A DNA stretch of 64,000 bases, from the NCBI RefSeq assembly GCF_025947185.1, contig NZ_CP110001.1:62001-126000 (forward strand). The letters are read 5' to 3'. The stretch comes from Flavobacterium sp. N2038 (GTDB taxonomy: Bacteria > Bacteroidota > Bacteroidia > Flavobacteriales > Flavobacteriaceae). Made by a program: the position numbers and the translations under genes. The notes under the pieces are model-generated. The model saw only the letters and a list, made by a program, of their open reading frames with translations. It was not told where the DNA came from and searched no databases. Position 1 is the stretch's first letter; every line of letters begins with the position of its first letter. Below are positions 1 through 8,498 of the stretch, in pieces.

Positions 1-203
1 AATTAAGCCCTCAGAATAGTTTTTCCTAATTATTTTTAATTATTCTAAATAAGAATAGTAATTAACTTTTTAACCTAAATATCAATAAAAAATAGAATGG
101 TTCTTAGACAAAAACCATCTTTATCTTAAGATTTGCTTAAGATAATTAAATGAAAAAGTTAAATTTTCAAGCCGATTTTTAACTCTAAAATCTGAAAATG
201 GCA

Positions 204-236
204 TAAAAAAAGCCCATTTACAAAATAAATGGGCTT
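204..236 (-). terminator. Intrinsic terminator after the decarboxylase gene
   Basis: An 11-bp perfect stem (210-220 with 226-236, 5-nt loop) is followed on the minus strand by a run of Ts (209-204). It lies 20 nt beyond the stop of the minus-strand decarboxylase gene. The first 200 bases of the window are AT-rich and show no gene. Confidence 0.8.
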
Positions 237-255
237 CTAAAAATTCTATACTTTT

Positions 256-1665
256 TTAGATCTCCAGATCTAAAAGTGTTTCTTTCATCTCTTCTATAAT
301 AATTTTAATATCATTCTCTGTAGTACGCCAATTTACAAAAGACGCTCTGATTCCTTTACGGTTCTGATAAACTGTTGGTGTCATAAATACTTTTCCCTTA
401 TCATTTAAACGTGCCAAAAACTCACTTACATTTTCCTGGTTCTGATTGCCTTTTAATGTAAAACAAACGTTATTAAGATGAATTGGGGCCATTAATTCAA
501 AACCTTCTGCTTCAATTAAGGCATTTCCAAAATGAAGTGCCAATGCCGTACTGTTTTCAATAATATCTTTGTATCCTTCTTTTCCATATGCTTTTAAAGA
601 AAACCAGGCTGGAAGTGCTCTTAATCGTCTGGAATTTTCAGGCAATACATTTAAGTAATTAAAATTCTCTAACGGATTTCCTAAATACGGTGCATTAGAA
701 TTCTGAAAAGTTTCAATCTGTAACATTACATGCTCTTTTTTAATGAGATAAAAAGCACTTTCATATGGTACATTTAGCCATTTATGGCAATCAATTGTAA
801 TACTGTCTGCTCCATCCCAACCCTCAACCAAATGTTTAAACTTATCTGAAACCGCTGCAAAACCACCAAATGCAGCATCAATGTGCCACCAGAATTTGTA
901 CTTTTCTCTTAGCTTACCAATAGCTTCAAAATCATCAAAGTCTGCTGTATTAACGGTTCCTGCACTCGAAATCAAAATAAAAGGTTGACCATTTAACTGT
1001 TTTATTTTTTCTTCTAAATCTACCAGATCAATTGCTTCACGATTATCTTCTATCGTTTTTACAACAGTATAGTTTTGGCTTCCGATACCTAACATAGATA
1101 AGCATTTTACAGAAGAGGAATGTGGTGTAGCTGTCAAAATATGAACTGGTATTGAAATTCCTTCCTTTGCAAAATCCTTTCCGGATTGTTTTCCAAACCA
1201 TTGTCTTGCAACTCCCAAACAAGTGAAGTTTGACATTGTTGCTCCGGTTACAAAACCACCTAAAAAAGTTTCCGGTAATGCTAACAACTGCAACAATAAG
1301 CTAATTGTTTCAAATTCTATAAGTGCCGAAGCTCCACCTTGTGCTTTTATTGCCTGTGTATTTTGATCGTACACTGCCGCTAACCAATCACCTACAACAG
1401 ATGCCGGCGTTGAACCTCCTGTAACAAACCCTAAATATCGTGGTCCGGGTGACGATACCATCAAAGGTGCTAATCTTTCATTAAATTCTTTCAGTGTTTC
1501 TAATGATCCTAAACCGAATTCATTCAGAATCTGATTGGGGTCAACAGATGCTTTACTCGAAGTGGGAATTGTATCCAGGTTATTTAAAAATTTAATTCCT
1601 TGCTGTTTTGCTTTTTCTAAGATATTTTCAAAATCGTTTAGATCTTGTTGCAGTATTGAATTCAT
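256..1665 (-). CDS. PLP-dependent decarboxylase (group II, aromatic-L-amino-acid / glutamate type)
   Basis: The 469-residue protein is a cytosolic fold-type I PLP enzyme of the group II amino acid decarboxylase family. The lysine that would bind PLP sits in the motif DCHKWLNVPYES near residue 295, and an HIDAAFGG motif (the aspartate that pairs with the PLP nitrogen) is about 30 residues before it. The length is normal for the family. The substrate cannot be read from sequence: tyrosine, DOPA, tryptophan, glutamate or a diamine are all possible. The gene lies 84 nt downstream of a dicarboxylate/amino acid symporter on the same strand, so transport and decarboxylation of an amino acid may be linked; this is inference from position only. 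Confidence 0.85.
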   Translation of the reverse strand: MNSILQQDLNDFENILEKAKQQGIKFLNNLDTIPTSSKASVDPNQILNEFGLGSLETLKEFNERLAPLMVSSPGPRYLGFVTGGSTPASVVGDWLAAVYDQNTQAIKAQGGASALIEFETISLLLQLLALPETFLGGFVTGATMSNFTCLGVARQWFGKQSGKDFAKEGISIPVHILTATPHSSSVKCLSMLGIGSQNYTVVKTIEDNREAIDLVDLEEKIKQLNGQPFILISSAGTVNTADFDDFEAIGKLREKYKFWWHIDAAFGGFAAVSDKFKHLVEGWDGADSITIDCHKWLNVPYESAFYLIKKEHVMLQIETFQNSNAPYLGNPLENFNYLNVLPENSRRLRALPAWFSLKAYGKEGYKDIIENSTALALHFGNALIEAEGFELMAPIHLNNVCFTLKGNQNQENVSEFLARLNDKGKVFMTPTVYQNRKGIRASFVNWRTTENDIKIIIEEMKETLLDLEI

Positions 1666-1749
1666 AAGTTTGTTGTATTAGTTATGTTCACGCAGATTGC
1701 GTGGATAAAAGCAGATTTATAAAGATTTTATAATTTTAGTTAAAAAAAA

Positions 1750-2973
1750 CTACCATTTGGTTTTTTCAGAAAACCTTGAAACAAGCATAGATGAAATCAC
1801 ATCTCCATTGGCATTTAACAAAGTAGCGATTGGATCAACCAAGGTGCCTAAAATCATGGCAACAGGTAAAGCCTGCTCCATTGGGAAACCATAAACAGTA
1901 ATTGCCAGAACTTCACCAATATAACCTCCGTTTGGGATTCCGCCTTCTACAATGGAAACAATAATAGTAATTCCTAATGCCAGAAGTATGGTTGAAGGCT
2001 CTGTAAAATCTTTTCCAAACATGGCAAACAGAAAAGTGATTTTAAGAATCGATGACATACTCGAACCGTCTTTATGCAATGGTGCTCCGAGCGGAATAAC
2101 CAGATTTCGAACGTGCGCCGGAATTCCCATTTTTTGTGCTGCATCCAGATTGGCCGGAATCGTTGCAATACTGCTGCAGGTTCCTATTGCGGTTAAAGAA
2201 GGTGTAATGTTATTACTCCAAAAAACTTTAAAAGCTCTTTTTCCGCCAGCAATAAGTGCATATAAACTGAAAAATGTAAAGAAGTAAAATACACAGGCAG
2301 CATAATAAACCGCCATAGGTTTTGCATAAATTCCAAACAATTGAGGTCCAAAAACACCAACCTGGTAGGCAAAATAAGCTCCTAAACCAATTGGCGCAAA
2401 TTTCATTATGATGTTTAAAAGTTGTTTCATAACCTCGTTTCCTGAATCCAGAAAACTTTTGAAAGCATTTCCTTTTTCTCCAGATTGTAAAGTGGCAAAA
2501 CCAATTAGAAATGAAAATATTATCAGCGCCAGCATGCTTTTTCGAGATAACAATTCGAAAAAATCATTTGCAGTAAGCAATTTTGCGATTTGATCTCCAG
2601 CAGATCCTGATTGAATTTCTTCAAACGGAACTTTGGTAATTGCTATATCCTGATGAATTGGAAAAAGATATACAGCACAAATCATGACAATGGCCGAAAT
2701 AAGAAGTGTAGTCAGAAAAACCAATACCATCACAATGAATAGCTTTCCCAGTTTTTCTGTTCGTTCCAGATTAGCAATCGAAGAACCAATTGTAAAGAAA
2801 ATCAACGGAATAATAGCGGTAAAAAGCAAATTCAGAAAAATATCTCCCAATGGTTTTATGACCAAAACTTTTTCTCCAAAAATTAACCCAAAAACACTTC
2901 CGACTACTATACCGCCAAGAAGTAAAAGTATACTGCTGTAACTTTGTAGAAAATTGATTTTTTTAACTTCCAT
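1750..2973 (-). CDS. Dicarboxylate/amino acid:cation symporter (DAACS family)
   Basis: This 407-residue inner-membrane protein has about eight hydrophobic segments and the DAACS hallmarks: a serine-rich re-entrant loop (GTCSSIATIPANL, about residue 265), then PLGAPLHKDGSSM and, near the C-terminus, DPIATLLNANGD, which resembles the Na/substrate-binding NxxxD motif of the glutamate transporter family. The family imports glutamate, aspartate, C4-dicarboxylates or neutral amino acids with Na+ or H+. It starts just upstream of the group II decarboxylase and may feed it. The specific substrate is unknown. Confidence 0.88.
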   Translation of the reverse strand: MEVKKINFLQSYSSILLLLGGIVVGSVFGLIFGEKVLVIKPLGDIFLNLLFTAIIPLIFFTIGSSIANLERTEKLGKLFIVMVLVFLTTLLISAIVMICAVYLFPIHQDIAITKVPFEEIQSGSAGDQIAKLLTANDFFELLSRKSMLALIIFSFLIGFATLQSGEKGNAFKSFLDSGNEVMKQLLNIIMKFAPIGLGAYFAYQVGVFGPQLFGIYAKPMAVYYAACVFYFFTFFSLYALIAGGKRAFKVFWSNNITPSLTAIGTCSSIATIPANLDAAQKMGIPAHVRNLVIPLGAPLHKDGSSMSSILKITFLFAMFGKDFTEPSTILLALGITIIVSIVEGGIPNGGYIGEVLAITVYGFPMEQALPVAMILGTLVDPIATLLNANGDVISSMLVSRFSEKTKW

Positions 2974-3047
2974 GATTTTAATGAGGATTATAATTCAGAA
3001 AGATTAATAATAAAGAATGAAAGTACTAAAAAAAACTGCGAGAATTA

Positions 3048-3120
3048 TTTTTTGCCACAGATTAAAAGATTTAAAAGGATTTTTTAATCTGCGTTAATCC
3101 TTATAATCTGTGGCAAAAAA
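3048..3120. repeat. 17-bp perfect inverted repeat forming a long hairpin
   Basis: The arms 3048-3064 and 3104-3120 are exact reverse complements (core TTGCCACAGATTA). A second 7-bp nested pair sits at 3073-3079 and 3096-3102. T-runs flank both sides, so the hairpin can end the upstream minus-strand methyltransferase transcript. Similar exact long stems built on CAGATT/AATCTG words occur at 34984-35181 and 51678-51747. Confidence 0.8.
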
Positions 3121-3123
3121 CTT

Positions 3124-3777
3124 TTATTTTTCCAGAACAATCGTTGTAAAAGCTCTATCAACCAATTCTCCTGTTTTGCTTTTTACTTTTTCGGTCTGAC
3201 TTTCGGTGTGAACAATTTTAAAAGCTGTTTTCTCAATTAGTTTCTGCGCTTTTTCAGTACTGTAAAGCTCAAATTCAAATTGTGTAAACGGAAGTGTCTT
3301 CATAAAATCTTCTTCAGCAAATGTCAAACAGAATTTTCCATTTGGCTTTAAAACCCGATAAATTTCTGAAAGTAGTTCTTCAGGTTTCTGCCAGAAATAA
3401 AGCGTATTTACTGTAAATATTTTATCGAAAAATTCAGTCTCAAACGGAATTTTGTTTCCATCATAAAGCGAGAAGAAAGCTTGTTTTTGGGAAACAAAAT
3501 TTCGGTTAATCTGGCGTGCTTCCTGAAACATTAGTTCAGACATTTCAAGTCCGTAATATTTTAGGTTTTCAGCCAGTTCGAAAAGAAATTCCAGATGTCC
3601 CCCGTTTCCGTGACCCAATTCCAAAATTTTATTTCCTTTGGATATATTTAGATTTTGGATGGAATGCCGAGTCATATTGATGTTTGTTTCGTGCATCATA
3701 TTGGCCATTTCGATTCCTTTTTCTCCCGATGGATGTTTTAATTGAGAGGCAATGGCTTGTAATTCTTCTTGTTTCAT
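3124..3777 (-). CDS. Class I SAM-dependent methyltransferase
   Basis: The protein of 217 residues has a Rossmann methyltransferase fold: the SAM-binding motif I reads ILELGHGNGGHLEF (about residue 50) and a DKIFTVNTLYFWQKP segment follows where motif II/III is expected. I start it at the internal ATG (MKQEELQ) rather than at a possible start 33 codons upstream, because the upstream stretch is made of intergenic repeat DNA, including the palindrome at 3805-3820. Its substrate is not evident. It is the last gene of the metH-metF string, so a role in disposal or use of SAM is possible but unproven. Confidence 0.8.
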   Translation of the reverse strand: MKQEELQAIASQLKHPSGEKGIEMANMMHETNINMTRHSIQNLNISKGNKILELGHGNGGHLEFLFELAENLKYYGLEMSELMFQEARQINRNFVSQKQAFFSLYDGNKIPFETEFFDKIFTVNTLYFWQKPEELLSEIYRVLKPNGKFCLTFAEEDFMKTLPFTQFEFELYSTEKAQKLIEKTAFKIVHTESQTEKVKSKTGELVDRAFTTIVLEK

Positions 3778-3804
3778 AATCGTTAAAGTTAAATTCCAAA
3801 TAAT

Positions 3805-3820
3805 CCCGATAGCTATCGGG
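3805..3820. repeat. 16-bp palindrome CCCGATAGCTATCGGG, copy 1
   Basis: An exact 16-bp palindrome that recurs at 8168-8183, 12080-12095 and 35097-35112, always between genes. The segment that follows it (3841-3870, GTCATTCCGAGGAACGAGGA) resembles a dispersed flavobacterial spacer repeat. Confidence 0.85.
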
Positions 3821-3928
3821 ACCAAAATCCAAATTAAGCGCTTTCTTGTCATTCCGAGGAACGAGGAAGCACACAAGACTCGAATAACTTTGTCAAAATT
3901 TTAAACTTTGACAAAGTTCAGTGTATCA

Positions 3929-4885
3929 TTAAAAAACCTGGCTGGCGATCTGACGAATATTCTCAGATTTACCCATCGAATAATAATGCAAAAACGGAAC
4001 CCCGGCTGCTTTTAATTCTAATGATTGCTGAACAGCCCACTCAATTCCAACTTGTTTGATCTCAGCGTTATTTTTGCATTTGTCAACCGCATCAATTAAA
4101 TCTTCCGGTAAATCGATTCTAAAAATCTGCGGTAAAATTTGTAAGTGTCTTTGAACAGCAATTGGCTTAATTCCTGGAATAATTGGAATTGTAATCCCCA
4201 TTTCTCTTGCTTTTTCAACAAAGTTGAAATATTTAGCGTTATCAAAAAACATTTGCGTTACCACATAATCGGCTCCGGCATCTACTTTTTCTTTTAATCT
4301 CTTTAAATCCGATTGTAAAGATGGAGATTCTAAGTGTTTCTCCGGATAACCTGCAACACCAATACAAAAATTTGCTTTGTTGTCGATATCCATAACTTCA
4401 TGCAGATATTTTCCGCAATTAAGATCGTTTATTTGTCGAACCAAATCAATGGCATAGTGATTTCCTCCAGCTTTTGGGGTAAAAGATTGCTCATCTTTCA
4501 TGGCATCACCACGAAGTGCCATTACATTGTTGATTCCTAAATATTGACAATCAACCAACATATATTCCGTTTCCTCCTGTGTGAATCCGCCACAAAGCAA
4601 ATGCGGAACAGTATCAACATTATATTTATGTTTTATAGAAGCGCAAATTCCAAGTGTTCCCGGACGCATACGAGTCAATTTTTTATCCAATAGCCCGTTA
4701 CCACGATCAATATAAATGTATTCTTCACGAGAAGTCGTTACATCAATAAACGGCGGATTAAACTCCATCAACGGATCGATATTATCGTACAATTCCTGAA
4801 TACTTTTCCCCTTTTGAGGCGGAATAATTTCAAATGAAAATAATGTTTTCCCTTTGGCGTTTTCTATATGTTCTGTTACTTTCAT
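3929..4885 (-). CDS. metF: 5,10-methylenetetrahydrofolate reductase
   Basis: MetF reduces 5,10-methylene-THF to 5-methyl-THF, the methyl donor used by MetH. The 318-residue protein is the usual bacterial single-domain length, a FAD-binding TIM barrel. Visible motifs are FSEI-like FSFEIIPPQKG at the N-terminus (glutamate near residue 20), PHLLCGG, NVMALRGD (FAD site, about residue 120) and PGIKPI near residue 240. It lies downstream of both metH genes on the same strand, under the same SAM-I-led string, which fits the pathway. The spacers on either side carry heptamer repeats. Confidence 0.95.
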   Translation of the reverse strand: MKVTEHIENAKGKTLFSFEIIPPQKGKSIQELYDNIDPLMEFNPPFIDVTTSREEYIYIDRGNGLLDKKLTRMRPGTLGICASIKHKYNVDTVPHLLCGGFTQEETEYMLVDCQYLGINNVMALRGDAMKDEQSFTPKAGGNHYAIDLVRQINDLNCGKYLHEVMDIDNKANFCIGVAGYPEKHLESPSLQSDLKRLKEKVDAGADYVVTQMFFDNAKYFNFVEKAREMGITIPIIPGIKPIAVQRHLQILPQIFRIDLPEDLIDAVDKCKNNAEIKQVGIEWAVQQSLELKAAGVPFLHYYSMGKSENIRQIASQVF

Positions 4886-4889
4886 TTTT

Positions 4890-5010
4890 AAGTTATGAGT
4901 TATGAGTTATGAATTTTGAGTTTTAGTCTGTGTAAAAAATCTGAAATCAAAAAACGTAAATCAATCTTTATTTAGTTGTCGGTTGATGGTTGTTTGTTGT
5001 TGGTCATATA
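4890..5010. repeat. Degenerate heptamer arrays between metF and the four-helix-bundle gene
   Basis: Two arrays with a 7-nt period are seen. One (4890-4925) has AGTTATG three times followed by two decayed units. The other (4975-5010) has AGTTGTC, GGTTGAT, GGTTGTT, TGTTGTT. The words are different but the period is the same. Confidence 0.75.
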
Positions 5011-5034
5011 GCAACTGAAAAATAGTAACCTCAA

Positions 5035-5391
5035 CTATATTATTTTTTTATAATAGTTAATAAATCCGTTTAACAACTTTTTACAAGTCTGAATCTGGCC
5101 AAGCGCAATGTTAAAATTATTTTCTTCAATATATTTTTGATCAAATGCTAAATAAAATTGGGTTTCCAATTCATATAACGATCCTCTTGAAATATGAAGA
5201 AAATGTATCGTTTCTTTTGATGTTTGTCTTCCACAACCTTCAGCTATATTTGAGGGTATCGAAATTGCTGCTCTTCTCATCTGATTAGTCAACCCGAACA
5301 ATTCCTCTTTCGGAAACAATTTTGAAAAATCATACAATAGATTCACCAACTTCCTAGCCTCAAGCCACACTTCTAATTTACTGTATTCCAT
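5035..5391 (-). CDS. Four-helix-bundle protein (S23-like family)
   Basis: This 118-residue protein belongs to the family first described as the 23S rRNA intervening-sequence (S23-like) protein. Signs are the N-terminal pattern YxKLEVWxEARKLV, the conserved RRAAISIPSNIAEG segment near residue 45, and a helical C-terminus with no membrane segment. Function is unknown; members are scattered singly through Bacteroidota chromosomes. It is flanked by heptamer-repeat spacers on both sides, inside the metH-metF string, so it looks like a small inserted gene rather than a methionine gene. Confidence 0.85.
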   Translation of the reverse strand: MEYSKLEVWLEARKLVNLLYDFSKLFPKEELFGLTNQMRRAAISIPSNIAEGCGRQTSKETIHFLHISRGSLYELETQFYLAFDQKYIEENNFNIALGQIQTCKKLLNGFINYYKKII

Positions 5392-5393
5392 TT

Positions 5394-5473
5394 TAGTTGT
5401 TCGTTAATCGTTGTTGGTTGATGGCCCTTTGAGTTCAAATCTATCAACCAAAAACCATCAACCATCAACCAAA
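5394..5473. repeat. Inverted heptamer-repeat arms
   Basis: The left arm has units such as AGTTGTT, CGTTAAT, CGTTGTT, GGTTGAT (5394-5424). The right arm has the complement type TATCAAC, CAAAAAC, CATCAAC (5448-5473). Together they form a hairpin in the spacer downstream of the large metH gene. Confidence 0.75.
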
Positions 5474-8149
5474 TTAATCTGCTATATTAGGATTCAACCA
5501 TTTCATTGCGTAATCAGTTGGAACATTGCGTCGTTTGGCGTAATCTACTACCTGATCTTCTTTTATTTTTCCTAGTCCGAAATACCTGCTTTTTGGGTTT
5601 CCGAAATAATATCCAGAAACTGATGAAGCCGGCCACATCGCCATACTTTCTGTCAAGGTAACTCCAATTTCTTCGGCTACATTTAAAAGCTTCCAAATCG
5701 TTGGTTTTTCCAAGTGATCTGGACAAGCAGGATAACCTGGCGCCGGACGAATTCCTTTATAATTTTCTTTAATCAATTCTTCGTTGGTTAACGATTCTTC
5801 TGAATCATAACCCCAGAAATCTTTACGAACTCTCTCGTGAAGATATTCGGCGAAAGCCTCAGCAAAACGATCGGCAAGTGCTTTCACCATAATCGAGTTG
5901 TAATCGTCTAAATTCTTTTCATATTCCGCTGCCCATTCATCTACACCAAAACCTGTGGTTACGCAAAAAGCGCCCATATAATCTTCTATTCCGCTTTCTT
6001 TTGGCAGAATAAAATCGGCTAAAGCGATATTTGGAGCGCCTTTCGTTTTTTGTGACTGCTGGCGAAGCGTTAAGAATTTCTCTAAAACTTTTCCTTTTTC
6101 ATCACGCAATTCGATATCGTCATCATCAACCTGATTCGCAGGAAAAATTCCGTAAATACCTTTTGCTTTTAATTTTTTCTCTGCCAAAATCACTTTCAGC
6201 ATCGCCTGAGCATCTGCAAAAACAGAAGTTGCTTGTTCGCCTACAACCTCATCCGTTAAAATCGCCGGATATTTTCCGTACAATTCCCAAGTTTGAAAAA
6301 ATGGTGTCCAGTCAATATACGGAACCAAGACATCTAGTTCTATTTCTATGGTTTGTGCTCCAATTACTTTTGGTTTAGTTGGCTTATATTCAGACCAATC
6401 CAACGGTAATTTATTTTTACGGGCATCTTCAATCGTCAGGAAGTTTTTATCTCTCGAACGATTTAAAAATGTTTCTCTAAAAGAATCATATTCTGCACGA
6501 ATATCTGCCGCATATATTTTTCGGTTATGATCTAACAGATTACCTGCAACGGTAACGGCTCTCGAAGCATCGTTTACGTGAATTACTGTTTCTCTGTATT
6601 GTGGTGCAATTTTCACGGCTGTATGCGCACGCGAAGTTGTTGCCCCACCAATCATAATCGGGATTTTAATTCCTTGTTTATCTAATTCTTTGGCTAAATA
6701 CACCATTTCGTCAAGCGAAGGTGTGATTAGTCCGCTTAATCCAATAATGTCTACTTCATGTTCAATCGCTGCCGCAATGATTTTCTCTGGAGGCACCATA
6801 ACACCAAGATCTACAATCTCGTAATTGTTACAAGCCAAAACTACCGAAACGATGTTTTTACCAATATCGTGAACATCACCTTTTACGGTTGCCATCAAGA
6901 TTTTTCCGTTTCCTTGTTTGTCTCCTGCTTGCTTGCTTGCTTCAATAAAAGGCAATAAATAAGCCACCGCTTTTTTCATTACACGAGCCGATTTTACAAC
7001 CTGAGGCAAGAACATTTTTCCACTTCCGAATAAATCTCCAACGACATTCATTCCCGTCATCAAATTGATTTCGATAACTTCAATTGGTTTTGTTGCGGCC
7101 AAACGTGCTTCTTCAACATCTTCTTCAATAAAAGCATCAATTCCTTTTACTAACGAATGCGTAATACGCTCTTGAACCGTTCCAAAACGCCATTCCTGAA
7201 CCGCTTTTTCATCTGATTTTACTTCTCCTTTTACATTTTCAGCAAAATCCAAAAGTCGTTCTGTGGCGTCGTCACGTCTATCTAAAATTACGTCTTCAAC
7301 GTGTTCTAATAAGTCTTTCGGAATATCATCGTAAATCGTAAGCATCTCGGGATTTACGATTCCCATCGTCATTCCGTTTTTAATTGCGTGGTATAAAAAT
7401 ACCGAGTGCATCGCTTCACGAACCGTGTCATTTCCTCTAAAAGAAAACGAAACGTTACTTACTCCGCCACTGATATGCGCGTGTGGAAGATTTTCACGAA
7501 CCCATTTTGTTCCTCTAAAGAAGTCCAAAGCGTTTAAGCGATGCTCTTCCATTCCCGTTGCAACCGGGAAAATATTCAAATCGAAAATAATATCCTGCGG
7601 AGGAAAACCAACTTTGTTCACCAAAATATCATACGAACGCTGACAAATCTCCACTCGACGATCGTAATTATCGGCCTGACCTACTTCGTCAAAAGCCATG
7701 ATAATTGCCGCCGCTCCGTAACGTTTGATTAGTCGCGCGTGGTGAATAAAAGCTTCTTCTCCTTCTTTTAACGAAATCGAGTTTACAACGCTTTTTCCTT
7801 GTACTACTTTAAGACCCGCTTCGATGATTTCCCATTTCGAACTGTCGATCATAATCGGCACTCTCGAAATGTCTGGTTCTGCCGCAATTAAATTCAAAAA
7901 TTTAGTCATTGCAGTAACTCCGTCAAGCATTCCTTCATCCATATTAATATCGATGATCTGTGCTCCACCTTCTACTTGTTGTCTTGCAATATCAAGTGCC
8001 TCGTCATATTTCTCTTCCTTGATTAATCTTAGGAATTTTCTTGAACCTGTTACGTTTGTACGCTCACCAACATTCACGAAAACACTTTCCGGCGTGATAA
8101 TCAACGGTTCTAATCCTGATAATACAAGGTCTCTTCTTTTTTCTGTCAT
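5474..8149 (-). CDS. metH: Methionine synthase, C-terminal part (pterin, cobalamin and reactivation domains)
   Basis: The 891-residue protein carries the second half of cobalamin-dependent methionine synthase. The order is: methyl-THF binding barrel ([15 protein letters not shown] near residue 25), helical cap and B12 Rossmann domain with the cobalt-ligand motif DVHDIG near residue 430, and a SAM-dependent activation domain ending with [12 protein letters not shown] near residue 820. It lacks the homocysteine/zinc domain, which is encoded separately at 11046-12050 on the same strand. The two proteins should work as a complex. It is unusual that another large gene sits between the halves. Confidence 0.95.
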   Translation of the reverse strand: MTEKRRDLVLSGLEPLIITPESVFVNVGERTNVTGSRKFLRLIKEEKYDEALDIARQQVEGGAQIIDINMDEGMLDGVTAMTKFLNLIAAEPDISRVPIMIDSSKWEIIEAGLKVVQGKSVVNSISLKEGEEAFIHHARLIKRYGAAAIIMAFDEVGQADNYDRRVEICQRSYDILVNKVGFPPQDIIFDLNIFPVATGMEEHRLNALDFFRGTKWVRENLPHAHISGGVSNVSFSFRGNDTVREAMHSVFLYHAIKNGMTMGIVNPEMLTIYDDIPKDLLEHVEDVILDRRDDATERLLDFAENVKGEVKSDEKAVQEWRFGTVQERITHSLVKGIDAFIEEDVEEARLAATKPIEVIEINLMTGMNVVGDLFGSGKMFLPQVVKSARVMKKAVAYLLPFIEASKQAGDKQGNGKILMATVKGDVHDIGKNIVSVVLACNNYEIVDLGVMVPPEKIIAAAIEHEVDIIGLSGLITPSLDEMVYLAKELDKQGIKIPIMIGGATTSRAHTAVKIAPQYRETVIHVNDASRAVTVAGNLLDHNRKIYAADIRAEYDSFRETFLNRSRDKNFLTIEDARKNKLPLDWSEYKPTKPKVIGAQTIEIELDVLVPYIDWTPFFQTWELYGKYPAILTDEVVGEQATSVFADAQAMLKVILAEKKLKAKGIYGIFPANQVDDDDIELRDEKGKVLEKFLTLRQQSQKTKGAPNIALADFILPKESGIEDYMGAFCVTTGFGVDEWAAEYEKNLDDYNSIMVKALADRFAEAFAEYLHERVRKDFWGYDSEESLTNEELIKENYKGIRPAPGYPACPDHLEKPTIWKLLNVAEEIGVTLTESMAMWPASSVSGYYFGNPKSRYFGLGKIKEDQVVDYAKRRNVPTDYAMKWLNPNIAD

Positions 8150-8167
8150 TTCTTTTTAAGTTTCTAC

Positions 8168-8183
8168 CCCGATAGCTATCGGG
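8168..8183. repeat. 16-bp palindrome CCCGATAGCTATCGGG, copy 2
   Basis: Exact copy, here extended by one more C/G pair on each side. It sits just upstream of the large metH gene. Confidence 0.85.
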
Positions 8184-8280
8184 GCTAAGATGCTTAGATT
8201 CTAAGTTTTTTATTCTATTTTCTTTCCTGCGAGGTTTTTAAAACCTTGTAGGTATATTCATTTTCAATATTTTAATTTGG

Positions 8281-8391
8281 GCGTGTTTCGCCGCGGCGAA
8301 CCGGGCTATCCGTTACAAGTCCTCGCACTTCCTTCGTCAGGCTGTGGGCTTTTCACTTCTATCCCTCACGCAAATTTGGTTTCATAAGACA
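8281..8391 (-). repeat. Dispersed GC-richer intergenic element, copy 1
   Basis: Read on the minus strand it contains GATAGAAGTGAAAAGCCC, then an inner hairpin, then GTAACGGATAGCCCG. The same skeleton (GATnGAAGTGrAAAnCC ... AACGnAnAGCnnG) is found at 12216-12310. It is clearly richer in GC than its surroundings and has no open frame. Confidence 0.6.
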
Positions 8392-8498
8392 ATTTCTCTT
8401 TCCCCAGTTTCAATTTTATTTTTTGATGAAATAAATTCTCATCATACATATTTCGTTCCTTACGAACTTTCATTCTTTTATGGCTCTTTTATATAAAT

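Larger units (their letters stand above)
8150..8498. other. Spacer of about 350 bp, repeats only
   Basis: No gene is seen. The spacer holds the 16-bp palindrome (8168-8183), a short octamer array (8184-8212) and a GC-richer element (8281-8391). Confidence 0.7.

Noticed and set aside
3124..3876. Longer start of the methyltransferase gene (33 more codons)
   Set aside because: The added part runs through the intergenic palindrome and the GTCATTCCGAGG repeat, so it is repeat-derived.
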